Origin: CAVQXR01 sp046330455
Lineage (GTDB): Bacteria; Actinomycetota; Thermoleophilia; Gaiellales; Gaiellaceae
Direction of reading: 5' to 3'
DNA: 64,000 nt
NCBI GenBank assembly: GCA_046330455.1
Contig: JAXLSU010000001.1
Location: 62,001-126,000 of the forward strand
The notes below the pieces were generated by a model. It had not been told where the DNA came from. It was given only the letters and a program-made list of their open reading frames with translations, and did no database searches. The translations under genes were made by a program, and so were the position numbers. Shown piece by piece: positions 32,802 through 41,898 of this stretch; position 1 is the first letter of the stretch; the number at the start of each line of letters is the position of its first letter.

Positions 32802-35063
32802 ATGACGGAGCCCGAGCGGCTTGCAGCCCATGAGCGCCTGGCGACGGGAGGGCTCGCGCGCTGGGCGCGCGCCTGCACGTCCCATCCCTGGCGGGTCGTC
32901 GTCGCCTGGGTCGGGATCGTGGCGCTGCTCGTCCTCCTCGTGGCGACCGTGGGAGGCGATCTCCGGGACGAGTTCGAGATCCCCGGCTCCGACACGCAGC
33001 GTGCGACGGATCTGATCGAGGCCGAGTTCGCCTCCGAGCAGGGCGGCGTGCTCAACCTCGTCTTCGCCGCGCCCGAGGGCGAGCAGCTCGACACTCCCGA
33101 GCGCCGGCATGCGATCGAGGCGGCGATCGCGCGCCTCCAGACGCCCGAGTTTGCTCCGACCGAAGACGGGGTGGGGATCGAGAGCGTCGGCGACCCGTTC
33201 AGCGCGGACACCGTCTCTGCCGACGGCCGGATCGCCTACGCGGAGGCCCAGTTCAACGACGTCATCGACGAGAACGATCGCGAGGCGGTCGTGGCGGTCC
33301 AGGATGCCGTCCGCGAGACCGTCGAGCCGGCCGGCGTGACCGTCGAGTTCAACGGCGACGCGGAGTTCCCGCCGGTCGAGCAGGGTACGTCGGAGGCATT
33401 CGGGATCCTCGCCGCGATCATCGTGCTCCTCTTCGTCTTCCGCACCTTCGTCGCGATGATCATCCCGATCGGGCTCGCGCTCGCCGCCGTCGGGACGGCG
33501 TTCCTGCTGCTGTTCATCCTCGCCGGCTTCACGGCGATCAACACGATCACCCCGATCCTCGTCTCGATGATCGGCCTCGGGGTCGGCATCGACTACTCGC
33601 TGTTCATCGTGACGCGATTCCGGCAGCTCCTGCACGAGGGGCTCGCCCCGCGGGTCGCGGCTGCGGAGGCGAGCGCTTCGGCCGGTCGGGCGGTGATCTT
33701 CGCGGGTGCGACGGTGGCCATCTCCGTCTGCGGGCTCGCCTTCTTCGGTCTCGACTTCGTGACGAAGCTCGGGGTGGGCAGCGCGCTCGGCGTCCTGACG
33801 ACCGTGCTGATCGCGAGCTCGCTCCTCCCGGCCGTGCTGGCGCTGCTCGGCCACAAGATCGACCGTCTGAAGGTTCCGTTCCTGCGGCCCGTCGACGACT
33901 CGGAGACGGCCCGCGAGCGAACCCTCGTCGCGCGCTGGGGACGGTTCGTCACGGCCCATGCGCGCGTCGTCTTCCCGGTCGTGCTCCTGATCGTGGTCGG
34001 GCTGGCGGCGACGTCTGCACTCGTTCGGCTCGGCGCTGCCGACCAGGGCACCCAGCCGCTCGAGCAGACCAGCCGCCGCGCGTACGACCTCCTCGCCGAG
34101 GGGTTCGGAGCGGGCTTCAACGGCCCGATCCCGATCGTCGTCGACCTCCAGGGCGACCCGGAGGCGGCGCAGCGGATCGCCGCCGGCGCCCGCGGCGTCG
34201 AGGATGTCGCGTCGGTCGGCGATCCGCAGCTGAACGACGACGGGACCGTGGCGATCGTCTTCGTCACGCCGGAGTCGGCTCCGCAGGACGAAGCGACCGA
34301 CCGTCTCGTCGACCGGCTCCGCCACGACGTCGTACCGGCCGCTGTCGCGGGCGGCGACGCGGTCGCCTACGTCTCGGGCCAGACGGCGGCGTTCAAGGAC
34401 ATCGGCGATCGGATCATGGAGCGCATGCCGCTGTTCCTCGTCTTCATCATCGGCGTCACCTTCCTCGTGCTCGCGATGGCGTTCAGGTCGATCGTCATCT
34501 CGGCGACGGCCGCGATCACGACGATCCTGTCCGCGTTCCTCGGATTCGGCGTCCTCACGCTGGTCGTACAGGAGGGTCACCTGCTGGGTCTGACCGGCCT
34601 CGACCGGACCGGACCGATCGAGACGTTCGTGCCGCCGATCGCATTCGCGATCCTGTTCGGGCTCTCGATGGACTACATGGTCTTCCTGATGAGCCGGATC
34701 CGCGAGGAGCACGTTCACGGGCTGCGGACGCGACAGGCGGTCGAGCACGGCATCGCGGCCATCGGCCGGGTGATCGTGGCCGCCGCGCTGATCATGGGGA
34801 CCGTCTTCGCCGCCTTCATCGCGAGCGCGGATCGCGCCCCCAAGGAGTTCGGGATCCTGCTCTCGGTCGCGATCCTCGCCGATGCCCTGGTCGTACGGAT
34901 GACGCTCGTGCCCGCGCTGCTCACCCTCCTCGGCGAGCGGTCGTGGTACATGCCCGGCTGGCTCGACCGGCTGCTCCCGAACCTGACGATCGAGCCGCCC
35001 CACGACGGCGAGGCGCGGGAGGCCGTCGCGGGCGCCGCCGAGCCCGAGCCGAGCGAGGCCTGA
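32802..35063 (+). CDS. MMPL family (RND-like) transporter
   Basis: A 753-residue membrane protein with two MMPL repeats. Helix 1 starts at about 27 (WRVVVAWVGIVALLVLLVAT), an extracytoplasmic domain covers about 50-185, and clustered helices follow at about 195-350. The second half repeats the plan. The conserved proton-relay motifs are GLGVGIDYSLFIVTRFR and FGLSMDYMVFLMSRIRE. Actinobacterial MMPL proteins export lipids and siderophores to the envelope; the substrate here is unknown. GAGGAGG precedes the ATG by 11 nt. Confidence 0.9.
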   Translation: MTEPERLAAHERLATGGLARWARACTSHPWRVVVAWVGIVALLVLLVATVGGDLRDEFEIPGSDTQRATDLIEAEFASEQGGVLNLVFAAPEGEQLDTPERRHAIEAAIARLQTPEFAPTEDGVGIESVGDPFSADTVSADGRIAYAEAQFNDVIDENDREAVVAVQDAVRETVEPAGVTVEFNGDAEFPPVEQGTSEAFGILAAIIVLLFVFRTFVAMIIPIGLALAAVGTAFLLLFILAGFTAINTITPILVSMIGLGVGIDYSLFIVTRFRQLLHEGLAPRVAAAEASASAGRAVIFAGATVAISVCGLAFFGLDFVTKLGVGSALGVLTTVLIASSLLPAVLALLGHKIDRLKVPFLRPVDDSETARERTLVARWGRFVTAHARVVFPVVLLIVVGLAATSALVRLGAADQGTQPLEQTSRRAYDLLAEGFGAGFNGPIPIVVDLQGDPEAAQRIAAGARGVEDVASVGDPQLNDDGTVAIVFVTPESAPQDEATDRLVDRLRHDVVPAAVAGGDAVAYVSGQTAAFKDIGDRIMERMPLFLVFIIGVTFLVLAMAFRSIVISATAAITTILSAFLGFGVLTLVVQEGHLLGLTGLDRTGPIETFVPPIAFAILFGLSMDYMVFLMSRIREEHVHGLRTRQAVEHGIAAIGRVIVAAALIMGTVFAAFIASADRAPKEFGILLSVAILADALVVRMTLVPALLTLLGERSWYMPGWLDRLLPNLTIEPPHDGEAREAVAGAAEPEPSEA

Positions 35064-35089
35064 CCGGGCGGGCGGCGCCGGATCAGGGA

Positions 35090-35118
35090 TTGACCGGCAA
35101 TCCGGGCCGGGCTATAGT
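35090..35118 (+). promoter_or_regulatory. Sigma-70-type promoter before the first TAP-like peptidase
   Basis: TTGACC (35090-35095), a 17-bp spacer and TATAGT (35113-35118) give a near-consensus vegetative promoter. The start would be near 35125, leaving a leader of about 35 nt with GGAGGAGG ahead of the TTG start codon. Confidence 0.75.
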
Positions 35119-35159
35119 CGGCCTCTCGTTGCATTGGCCACAACCTGGAGGAGGCGGCC

Positions 35160-37073
35160 TTGCGTTGGTTGATGGTGGTTGCGGTGGCACTGGTCGCAGC
35201 GTTTGCGCTGGCGTCGGCTGCGAGCGGTGGAACCTCGCTCGCAGCCTGTGGCGAGGAGGCGCCAGGCGGGCTGTGTGGAATCGTCGACGTCCCGCTCGAT
35301 CGTGATGCACCGGGCGCCGAGACGATCCCGATCGCGTTCGAGCTCTATCCTCGCCGGGATCAGTCCGCGCCCTCGCTCGGGACGGTGATCGTCGTCCAGG
35401 GAGGGCCGGGAGGCTCCTCCACCGAGCTGCGGTTCTTCTACGACTTCTTCGGGCCGCTCTTCGACCAGCGCGACCTGCTGCTCGTCGACGTGCGGGGAAC
35501 AGGGAAGTCGGACGCGATCGACTGTCCAGAGCTTCAGGAGGCGTTCGACGTCACGCTGGAGATGATCTCCGGCTGTGCGGTGGCGTTGGGAGATGCGGCC
35601 GACCTGTACACGACGGTCGACGCGGTCGAGGACATCGACGACGTGCGGGCAGCGCTCGGGATCCAGAAGCTCGACTTCTACGGCGTCTCCTACGGGACGC
35701 AGATCGGCCAGGTCTATGCGGTCAGGCACGGCGACCGGCTGCGGACGCTCGTCCTCGACTCCGCGTACCCGATCACACAGCGTACGGATCTGTGGGACTT
35801 CGACCGGGTCACCGGTAGGGCGCTCCTGTCCTCGGTCTCGCGGCTCTGCGAGCGCAGCTACCTGTGTGGGCAGGTCGGCGGTGACGTCGACCAGCGCATG
35901 CGCTCGCTGATCAATCGTCTGCGAAGCCAGCCCGTCACGGGCGAGAGCGTCGGCCCCTTGAGCCCGGAGCCCGTCCGGGTGACGGTCGATGAGGCCGAGC
36001 TGATCAAGATCGTGTCGGGCTATGGCTACGAGCCCGGGCAGGTCGAGATCGACGGCGCCCACGCGGCCCTCCGACGAGGCGACGAGGTACCGCTTCTGCG
36101 ACTTGGCGCCGAGATGGTCAGTTTCCCGGCTGGACCGGCCACGAGCATCTCCATCGGCACATACTTCGCCGTGTCGTGCACAGAGACGTCGTACCCGTGG
36201 GACGTGTCAGACCCGCAGGACGTTCGGATCGCGAAATGGGAGGCGGCGTTCGACGCGATCCCGGACGGGACGTTTGCGCCCTTTGCCGTACCGGCGTGGC
36301 GCGAAGCGGCGGGCGATGGCTGGGTCGGGCTCCTCTCGACGGCGTGCGTGGCGTGGCCGGCTCCGAACCGTGCCGTTCCGCAGCTCGTTCCGCCGGGTGC
36401 GGCGCGGACCTCGGCGCCCACGCTCGTGATGAACGGCGATCTCGACAAGGTCACGCCGACCGAGGCTGCGGTCGGCGTGGCGGCCGGCTTCCGGAACGGT
36501 ACGTACGTCGAGTTCGCCAACGCCGGTCACGGCGTCGCCTTCAGCGGGCCGTGCGCGATGGGCGTGCTGATGACGTTCGTCGAGACCATGGACCCGGGCG
36601 ACACGAGCTGCGCGGCCGATCCGCCGCCCTTCTACGGCTACACGACGTTCCCGCTCGTCGCGGCCGACGGGATCCGGCCCGTCGAGCAAGCGAGCGGCGA
36701 CCACTCGACGAAGCGGGACCGCAAGGCCGTGGCCGCGCTCGCGGACACCATCCTCGATGCGCTCGGCCATTACCCGAACGGCGTCGGGCTCCGCGGCGGC
36801 TTCGTCTCGCCCTTCCCGGAGTACATCGAGGAGACCGACTCGCTGCGGCTGAGCCTCGACGGAGCACGCTTCGTCACCGACGTCGCGGTCACGGGCTTCG
36901 TCGACTTCTCGTTCCAGACCGGCGACTTCACCGGCAAGCTCAGGATCAGGGGGAGCGGCACCGCCTCGGGAGAGGTGCGGTACTTCGACCCCGCTGATCC
37001 GGCCGCTCCGATCGAGATCCGCGGCAAGATCGGCGGTCGCAAGATCGCGCTCGACCTCCCCGACGTCACCTGA
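35160..37073 (+). CDS. Secreted TAP-like alpha/beta hydrolase (tripeptidyl aminopeptidase family)
   Basis: A 637-residue exported serine peptidase-like protein. A signal peptide (about 1-22, LMVVAVALVAAFALASAA) leads to an alpha/beta hydrolase with DxRGTGKSD (VDVRGTGKSD), nucleophile YGVSYGTQIG, acid NGDLDKVTP and histidine AGHGVAFSG, the layout of Streptomyces tripeptidyl aminopeptidases. The C-terminal 130 residues form an extra beta-rich domain. The TTG start at 35160 was chosen because GGAGGAGG lies 7 nt upstream; an ATG 12 nt later would remove the basic residue of the signal peptide. A paralogue follows. Confidence 0.85.
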   Translation: MRWLMVVAVALVAAFALASAASGGTSLAACGEEAPGGLCGIVDVPLDRDAPGAETIPIAFELYPRRDQSAPSLGTVIVVQGGPGGSSTELRFFYDFFGPLFDQRDLLLVDVRGTGKSDAIDCPELQEAFDVTLEMISGCAVALGDAADLYTTVDAVEDIDDVRAALGIQKLDFYGVSYGTQIGQVYAVRHGDRLRTLVLDSAYPITQRTDLWDFDRVTGRALLSSVSRLCERSYLCGQVGGDVDQRMRSLINRLRSQPVTGESVGPLSPEPVRVTVDEAELIKIVSGYGYEPGQVEIDGAHAALRRGDEVPLLRLGAEMVSFPAGPATSISIGTYFAVSCTETSYPWDVSDPQDVRIAKWEAAFDAIPDGTFAPFAVPAWREAAGDGWVGLLSTACVAWPAPNRAVPQLVPPGAARTSAPTLVMNGDLDKVTPTEAAVGVAAGFRNGTYVEFANAGHGVAFSGPCAMGVLMTFVETMDPGDTSCAADPPPFYGYTTFPLVAADGIRPVEQASGDHSTKRDRKAVAALADTILDALGHYPNGVGLRGGFVSPFPEYIEETDSLRLSLDGARFVTDVAVTGFVDFSFQTGDFTGKLRIRGSGTASGEVRYFDPADPAAPIEIRGKIGGRKIALDLPDVT

Positions 37074-37086
37074 GACGGCACGCCGC

Positions 37087-37131
37087 TCAGGGATCTCCCT
37101 GAACCGCCGACCGGCTCAGGGGGATCCCTGA
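37087..37131. promoter_or_regulatory. Two TCAGGG-N4-CCCTGA palindromes upstream of the second TAP-like gene
   Basis: TCAGGGATCTCCCTGA (37087-37102) and TCAGGGGGATCCCTGA (37116-37131) are perfect 6-bp inverted repeats with 4-bp spacers, 29 bp apart. The downstream copy lies just before a possible -10 (TAGCTT, 37154), overlapping the -35 place, as expected for an activator. Near-identical paired sites occur at 41794-41837. Confidence 0.75.
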
Positions 37132-37195
37132 CGACGTCGCCCCCGGGCTTCCGTAGCTTCGGCGCATCCGTACCGCCGACGAGGAGGAGCCCACG

Positions 37196-39043
37196 ATGAA
37201 ACCACGTCTCGCCCTGATCTCTGTCCTGGCGGTCGCCGCTGCCCTGTGGCTGGCGGTAGCCGGCCAGGCCGCGCCGCCCGGCCCCTGCGAGGAGGGGTCC
37301 GGAGCACTCTGCGGCACCGTCTCGGTGCCGCTCGACCGAGCCGATCCGGCGGGCGGCTCGATCGCGATCGCGTACGAGCTCTATCCGAGGCGTGACGCCT
37401 CGCAGCCGTCGCTCGGGACGATCCTCGCGGTGCCCGGTGGTCCGGGCGGGCCGGCAACGACGATGCGTGGGGAGTTCCTCGCGCTGTTCGGCCCCCTGCT
37501 CGACCGACGCGATCTCCTGCTCGTCGACGAGCGGGGTACCGGAAAGTCGGGGGCCATCGACTGTCCGGCGCTCCAGCATGCCGTCGGTAGCCGGGAAGCC
37601 GCTGTCGACGCCTGCGTCGCGCAGCTCGGTGCCGCAGCCGACCGCTACACGCTCGTCGACACGGTCGAGGATCTCGACGCCGTCAGATCAGCGCTCGGGA
37701 TCGACAAGCTCGATCTGTACGGGTTGTCGTGGGGCACGCTCGTCGGTCAGGAGTACGCGCTGCGCCACGGCGAGCACCTTCGGTCGCTCGTGCTCGACGG
37801 GGCGATGCCGCTCGTGGAGCGAACGGACAGGGGGAACGCGTTCACCCACGACTCGGATCTCGCGCACGCGACCGCCGACGCGGTCCGTCTCCTCTGCGAG
37901 CGGAGCGTCGCCTGCACGAGCGTCGGCGGCGACGTGACGGCCCGCTTCTCTCGTCTCGCGACGAAGCTTCGTGCCCGTCCGGTCGCCGGCATCGACGAGG
38001 CGGATCTGATCCGGGCAACGCAGGGCGGAAGCTCCAATCTCAACCAGGTGGACGGGGCGGGGATGGCCCTCCTGCGCGGAGACGCGGCCCCGATGCGGCG
38101 CCTGGTCGCAGAGGCTCCGTTCAGCTGGGGCGACGCCGGTGACCCCGTCGAGTTCTCGATGGGCGCCCTGGATGCGAGTCTCTGCAATGACCTGCCGACC
38201 GTCTGGGATCGCGACGGCTCGCCCGAGGAGCGGGAGGCGGAGCTGGGTGCGGCGCTCTCGGCACTACCGTCCGGCGCGCTCGGGCCGTTCTCGGCCTCGG
38301 CATGGTTCGCGTCGGGTGCCGGGCTCGTCCAGGTCGACTGCCTGCGATGGCCCGCCCCGACCGGTCTCGCGCCGATCCTTCCTTCCGGAGCCTCGTACCC
38401 GCCGACGCCGACACTCGTCCTCAACGGCGACCTGGACCTGCGCACGCCGCTCGAGGGCGCGCGGAAGGTCGCGGCGAGGTTCCCGAACGGCCGGCTCGTG
38501 GAGCTGGCGAGTGTCGGCCATGTGACCGCTCTGAACGGTGCCTGTGGCGCCACGCTCACCGACACGTTCATCTCGGAGCTCGAGCCGGGCGACGCGTCCT
38601 GTGCCGCCCAGCCGATGCCCGTGTTCGGCTACTCACTCTTCCCGCTGCGCGCGCGGGACGAGCGTGGCCAGCTCGAATCTCACCGCATCGACCGGAGCAC
38701 CGCGCGGGACCGGCAGGTGGTGCTCGCCGTGGTGGAGACGATCGTCGACGTCTTCACGCACGCCGACGCCGGTCGCGGCCTCCGGGGTGGAAGGTTCGAC
38801 GTGGGTGGAACCGCGCAGGTTCCGGTGTTCGCCCTCCACCGCGTTCGCTTCGTCCGTGACGTCGCTCTCGACGGCAACGTCTCGCTCGACCAGGGGACCC
38901 TCAGGATTCGCGGTCAGCTCGCGATCCACGGCGTCGTCGCCGGGACGCTCCGGATCCGCCTGGACCCGGGAAGCCCGGTGATCGAGGTGGCCGGGAAGCT
39001 CGGCGGGCGCAGAATCGCCGTCACGATGCCGGTGGCGAACTAG
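37196..39043 (+). CDS. Secreted TAP-like alpha/beta hydrolase, paralogue of the preceding gene
   Basis: A 615-residue paralogue with signal peptide (about 1-25, LALISVLAVAAALWLAVAG). The triad is YGLSWGTLVGQ, NGDLDLRTP and VGHVTALNG, and VDERGTGKSGAIDC is conserved. The same C-terminal beta-rich extension is present (from about 490). GAGGAGGAG stands 9 nt before the ATG. Unlike its neighbour it has paired palindromes in its promoter, so the two copies are probably regulated differently. Its end overlaps the convergent response-regulator gene by 4 nt. Confidence 0.85.
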   Translation: MKPRLALISVLAVAAALWLAVAGQAAPPGPCEEGSGALCGTVSVPLDRADPAGGSIAIAYELYPRRDASQPSLGTILAVPGGPGGPATTMRGEFLALFGPLLDRRDLLLVDERGTGKSGAIDCPALQHAVGSREAAVDACVAQLGAAADRYTLVDTVEDLDAVRSALGIDKLDLYGLSWGTLVGQEYALRHGEHLRSLVLDGAMPLVERTDRGNAFTHDSDLAHATADAVRLLCERSVACTSVGGDVTARFSRLATKLRARPVAGIDEADLIRATQGGSSNLNQVDGAGMALLRGDAAPMRRLVAEAPFSWGDAGDPVEFSMGALDASLCNDLPTVWDRDGSPEEREAELGAALSALPSGALGPFSASAWFASGAGLVQVDCLRWPAPTGLAPILPSGASYPPTPTLVLNGDLDLRTPLEGARKVAARFPNGRLVELASVGHVTALNGACGATLTDTFISELEPGDASCAAQPMPVFGYSLFPLRARDERGQLESHRIDRSTARDRQVVLAVVETIVDVFTHADAGRGLRGGRFDVGGTAQVPVFALHRVRFVRDVALDGNVSLDQGTLRIRGQLAIHGVVAGTLRIRLDPGSPVIEVAGKLGGRRIAVTMPVAN

Positions 39044-39684
39044 CTCCGCAAGTAGGTGAGCACTGCGAGGACACGCCGGTTGTCGGCCGGCGTGTCCTCG
39101 AGCCCGAGCTTCATGAACAGGTGGCGGATATGGGTCTCGACCGTCTTCGGGCTCAGCCAGAGGGCCTCGCAGATCCCCTGATTCGAGCGTCCTTCCGCCA
39201 TCAGCCCGAGGATCTCCCGCTCGCGTTGGGAGAGATCCGCGAGCGGATCGTCTCGCCGCTGCCGTTCGACGAGCTCCGCGACCACGGCTCGGTCGACCAC
39301 GCACTCCCCCGCGGCGACCCTGCGGATCGCGTCGATGAGCTCGTCCGTGCGCCCGACACGTTCCTTCAGGAGGTAGCCGACCGCCCCGGGAGCCTCCTCG
39401 AGGAGCCGCATCGCATAGCGCGGCTCGAGGTGCTGGGAGAGGACGAGCACGGCCGTCTCGGGATACCGGGTGCGGATCTCGTTCGCGGCGACGAGGCCTT
39501 CGTCGGTGTTGGTCGGCGGCATCCTGATGTCGACGATCGCGACGTCGGGCTTCCGGTCGCGGACGAGGAGCATGAGGCCGCCCGCGTCGATAGCCTGCCC
39601 CGCCAGCTCGAAGCCGGCATCTTCGAGGAGTCGCGCGACGCCCTCCCGCACGAGGGCAGCGTCGTCAGCGATCACGACCCGCAC
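39040..39684 (-). CDS. NarL/LuxR-family response regulator
   Basis: A 214-residue two-component regulator. The receiver domain has acidic residues IADDAAL, phospho-acceptor Asp in VAIVDIRMPP and Lys in GYLLKERV. The LuxR helix-turn-helix at about 150-205 reads LSQREREILGLMAEGRSNQG then LSPKTVETHIRHLF. GTG 39684 overlaps the sensor kinase stop by 13 nt. It is the best local candidate to bind the TCAGGG-N4-CCCTGA palindromes, since NarL-type proteins bind short inverted repeats. Confidence 0.92.
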   Translation of the reverse strand: MRVVIADDAALVREGVARLLEDAGFELAGQAIDAGGLMLLVRDRKPDVAIVDIRMPPTNTDEGLVAANEIRTRYPETAVLVLSQHLEPRYAMRLLEEAPGAVGYLLKERVGRTDELIDAIRRVAAGECVVDRAVVAELVERQRRDDPLADLSQREREILGLMAEGRSNQGICEALWLSPKTVETHIRHLFMKLGLEDTPADNRRVLAVLTYLRS

Positions 39685-41408
39685 GGGATCTCCGCAACGA
39701 GCGTTGAACCCTCGCCGGGGGGGCTGGCAACGATGAGCGTCGCGTCGACGGCTGCGAGCCTGTCGGACAGCCCGCGCAGCCCGCTGCCCTTCGCCGCGTC
39801 CGCGCCGCCGACCCCGTCGTCCGCGACGGCGATCCGCAGTACGGAGCCCGACCGGGACACTTCGACGGTCGCGTACGTGGCGTGGGCGTGCTTGGCGACG
39901 TTCGTGAGCGCCTCCGCGACGAAGAAGTAGGCGGCGAGCTCTGCCGTCGCCGGGAGCCGTCCTCCGACGCTGCCCCGGATCTCGACAGGGAAGGAAGCCC
40001 GGCGGGCAAGAGACTCGAGCGCCGCGTCGAGGCCGTCCTCGGCGAGCACCGTCGGGTGGATGCCGCGGGCGAACTCACGCAGCTCCGCGAGGGCCAGCTC
40101 CAGATCGTCCTGGGCGAGGGCAAGGGCCGCGACCGCGTCCGGATCTCCGGTTCGGGCCTGGGCCAGGCGGAGCTTCAACGAGAGCCCGACCAGGCGTTGC
40201 TGGGCGCCGTCGTGGAGATCCCGTTCGAGCCGGTGGCGCTCGGCATCGGTGGCCTCCACGATCCTGGCGCGCGATGCCCTCACCTCCGCGAGCTGGGCCA
40301 GAACCTCGGCGGCGAGCCGCTCGTTCTCGAGCACGAGCCCGGCCGCGGCCGCGACCGAGCGCACGAGATCGGGATCGTCGAGGAGCGCTGGATCGTGGAT
40401 CAGAGCGGCGACCCGCACGCCGGAGGCGGTGACCTGGGTAACCGCGCGTTCCCCCGGCCCGGGGAGCGTGACCGGGTGGCCGCCCCCGTCGACCCAGCCC
40501 CGGGGCTCGTCGATCCAGTACGCGATCTCGAGCGAAGGGTCGCCGAGCGTCCTCGCGAGGCGCTCTCCGAGCGTCGTCGGGCCTCCCTCCCGGAGATCGA
40601 CGACCAGGCTCGAAACGCCCGATCGGCGCAGCCTGCCCCACGCGAGGCCGGCGAAGTACCCGAGCGGCACGAGCATCGAGACCGCCCGGTCGACCAGGAA
40701 GAACGTGTCCGCGAGCGACGAGCTCGCACCTGCGTCCGCCTGGATCGCAAGCCAGGCCATGCTCGTCGGGACGGTCAGCAGCCCAGCGGTCAGGAGCGGC
40801 AGCGCCACACGCCGTGGGGCTGGCTGGAGCCGGACGAGGCGGGCCACGATGAGGACGGCCATCGAGACCGCGACGAGCAATCCCAGGGCCGACGCCGCCC
40901 GGGAGCCGATCTCGAAGGGGCGTTCGTCGAACGGGCTGAACACGCTCCGGGTCGGGTCGAGGAGGATCCCGGACAACGTGCCTACGACGACGGCGACCCA
41001 GGCCGCCACGATCGTCGCCCGCGCGGCCCGAGACCAGGCCCGGCCCTCCGGGTACGAGAGGATCAGCCAGACGACGAGCACGAGCGGGGCGCTCTCGAAG
41101 AGCCGGCCGACGATCCAGGCCGCCGAGCTCTCCGCGGCCGCGAGGGAGGCGAGGGGCCAGGTCGCCGCGATCGTGACCATGAGGCGGCCCGGAACTCTGG
41201 GGCCCCTCCTGCAGAGTGCCGTGACCCCGCCCGCCGCGAAGAGGAGCGCGGTCGCGACGTCGGTGGCAACACGCCAGCGCTCGAGCCCCTGGTCGAGCCC
41301 GAACCAGGCCACGAGCAGGCACTCGGCGCCGATCACCGGGAGCAGGAACACCGGGTCGATGGCGATGCGGCGCCTCACCGCCGGCACCAACACGATCGGT
41401 TCCGCCAT
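39672..41408 (-). CDS. Membrane sensor histidine kinase, HisKA_3 family
   Basis: A 578-residue kinase. The N-terminal half carries about nine predicted helices (residues 10-290), then a GAF-like region (about 300-370). The dimerisation/phospho-acceptor helix has ATDAERHRLERDLHDGAQQR with the phospho-His in DLHDGAQ. The HATPase_c domain shows EALTNVAKHAHA (N box) and VADDGVGG with GLRGLSDRL. It pairs with the NarL regulator downstream. ATG 41408 overlaps the stop of the receiver-only gene (TGATG). Confidence 0.92.
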   Translation of the reverse strand: MAEPIVLVPAVRRRIAIDPVFLLPVIGAECLLVAWFGLDQGLERWRVATDVATALLFAAGGVTALCRRGPRVPGRLMVTIAATWPLASLAAAESSAAWIVGRLFESAPLVLVVWLILSYPEGRAWSRAARATIVAAWVAVVVGTLSGILLDPTRSVFSPFDERPFEIGSRAASALGLLVAVSMAVLIVARLVRLQPAPRRVALPLLTAGLLTVPTSMAWLAIQADAGASSSLADTFFLVDRAVSMLVPLGYFAGLAWGRLRRSGVSSLVVDLREGGPTTLGERLARTLGDPSLEIAYWIDEPRGWVDGGGHPVTLPGPGERAVTQVTASGVRVAALIHDPALLDDPDLVRSVAAAAGLVLENERLAAEVLAQLAEVRASRARIVEATDAERHRLERDLHDGAQQRLVGLSLKLRLAQARTGDPDAVAALALAQDDLELALAELREFARGIHPTVLAEDGLDAALESLARRASFPVEIRGSVGGRLPATAELAAYFFVAEALTNVAKHAHATYATVEVSRSGSVLRIAVADDGVGGADAAKGSGLRGLSDRLAAVDATLIVASPPGEGSTLVAEIPCGS

Positions 41409-41776
41409 CAGGCGAGGAGGGCTTCGAGCGCCGGGCCCGAGAGCCGCGACTTGGGGATGAACCCGCGCGCACCGCTCGTCGCGATGCGCGATCCGAAGTC
41501 GCTCGCGTCGTGACTCGAGGTCATCACCACGGCAGGGCACCCCGGACCCTCGAGGCGGCGGGCGACCTCGAACCCGCTGAGGTCGGGGAGGTTGACGTCC
41601 AGGAGAACGATGTCAGGGTTCGTTCGTTCGACCTCTCGAAGCGCGCCGAGACCGTCGGCCGCCTCGCCTGCGATCTCGAAGCCGTCGGCCTCGAGTACCG
41701 CGCGGGCGAGGAGGCGGAACTCCGCATGGTCGTCGACGATCACGACGCGCTGCGCCACGTGGGAATCGTTACACAC
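41408..41776 (-). CDS. Receiver-only response regulator
   Basis: A receiver domain of about 120 residues without an output domain: VVIVDDHAEF, phospho-acceptor Asp in IVLLDVNLPD, Thr/Ser in VVMTSSHDAS and Lys in GFIPKSRL. First gene of the three-gene two-component operon, so it may feed phosphate to or divert it from the same kinase. The start may be the GTG at 41776 or the GTG at 41758, which begins nearer to the domain. Paired palindromes lie 18 and 46 nt upstream. Confidence 0.85.
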   Translation of the reverse strand: MCNDSHVAQRVVIVDDHAEFRLLARAVLEADGFEIAGEAADGLGALREVERTNPDIVLLDVNLPDLSGFEVARRLEGPGCPAVVMTSSHDASDFGSRIATSGARGFIPKSRLSGPALEALLA

Positions 41777-41793
41777 GCCGTCCCGTCTGGAGG

Positions 41794-41837
41794 TCGGGGG
41801 AAACCCTGAACCGGGGCATGCCCGGGGGAATCCCTGA
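41794..41837. promoter_or_regulatory. Two CCCTGA palindromes in the divergent two-component/propeller promoter
   Basis: TCGGGGGAAACCCTGA (41794-41809) and CCGGGGGAATCCCTGA (41822-41837) match the TCAGGG-N4-CCCTGA sites at 37087-37131 with one or two changes and nearly the same 28-bp spacing. They lie between the divergent receiver gene and the beta-propeller gene, so they could govern both. Confidence 0.7.
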
Positions 41838-41898
41838 CGACGCGTGACGGGCGCCGTGATTGCATACGGGCTCGGGTCGACACCGGCTGGATGGGATC

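Noticed and set aside
31881..35003. Open frame of 1040 codons on the minus strand
   Set aside because: Antisense to the cyclase and MMPL genes; highly charged low-complexity translation with no family match.
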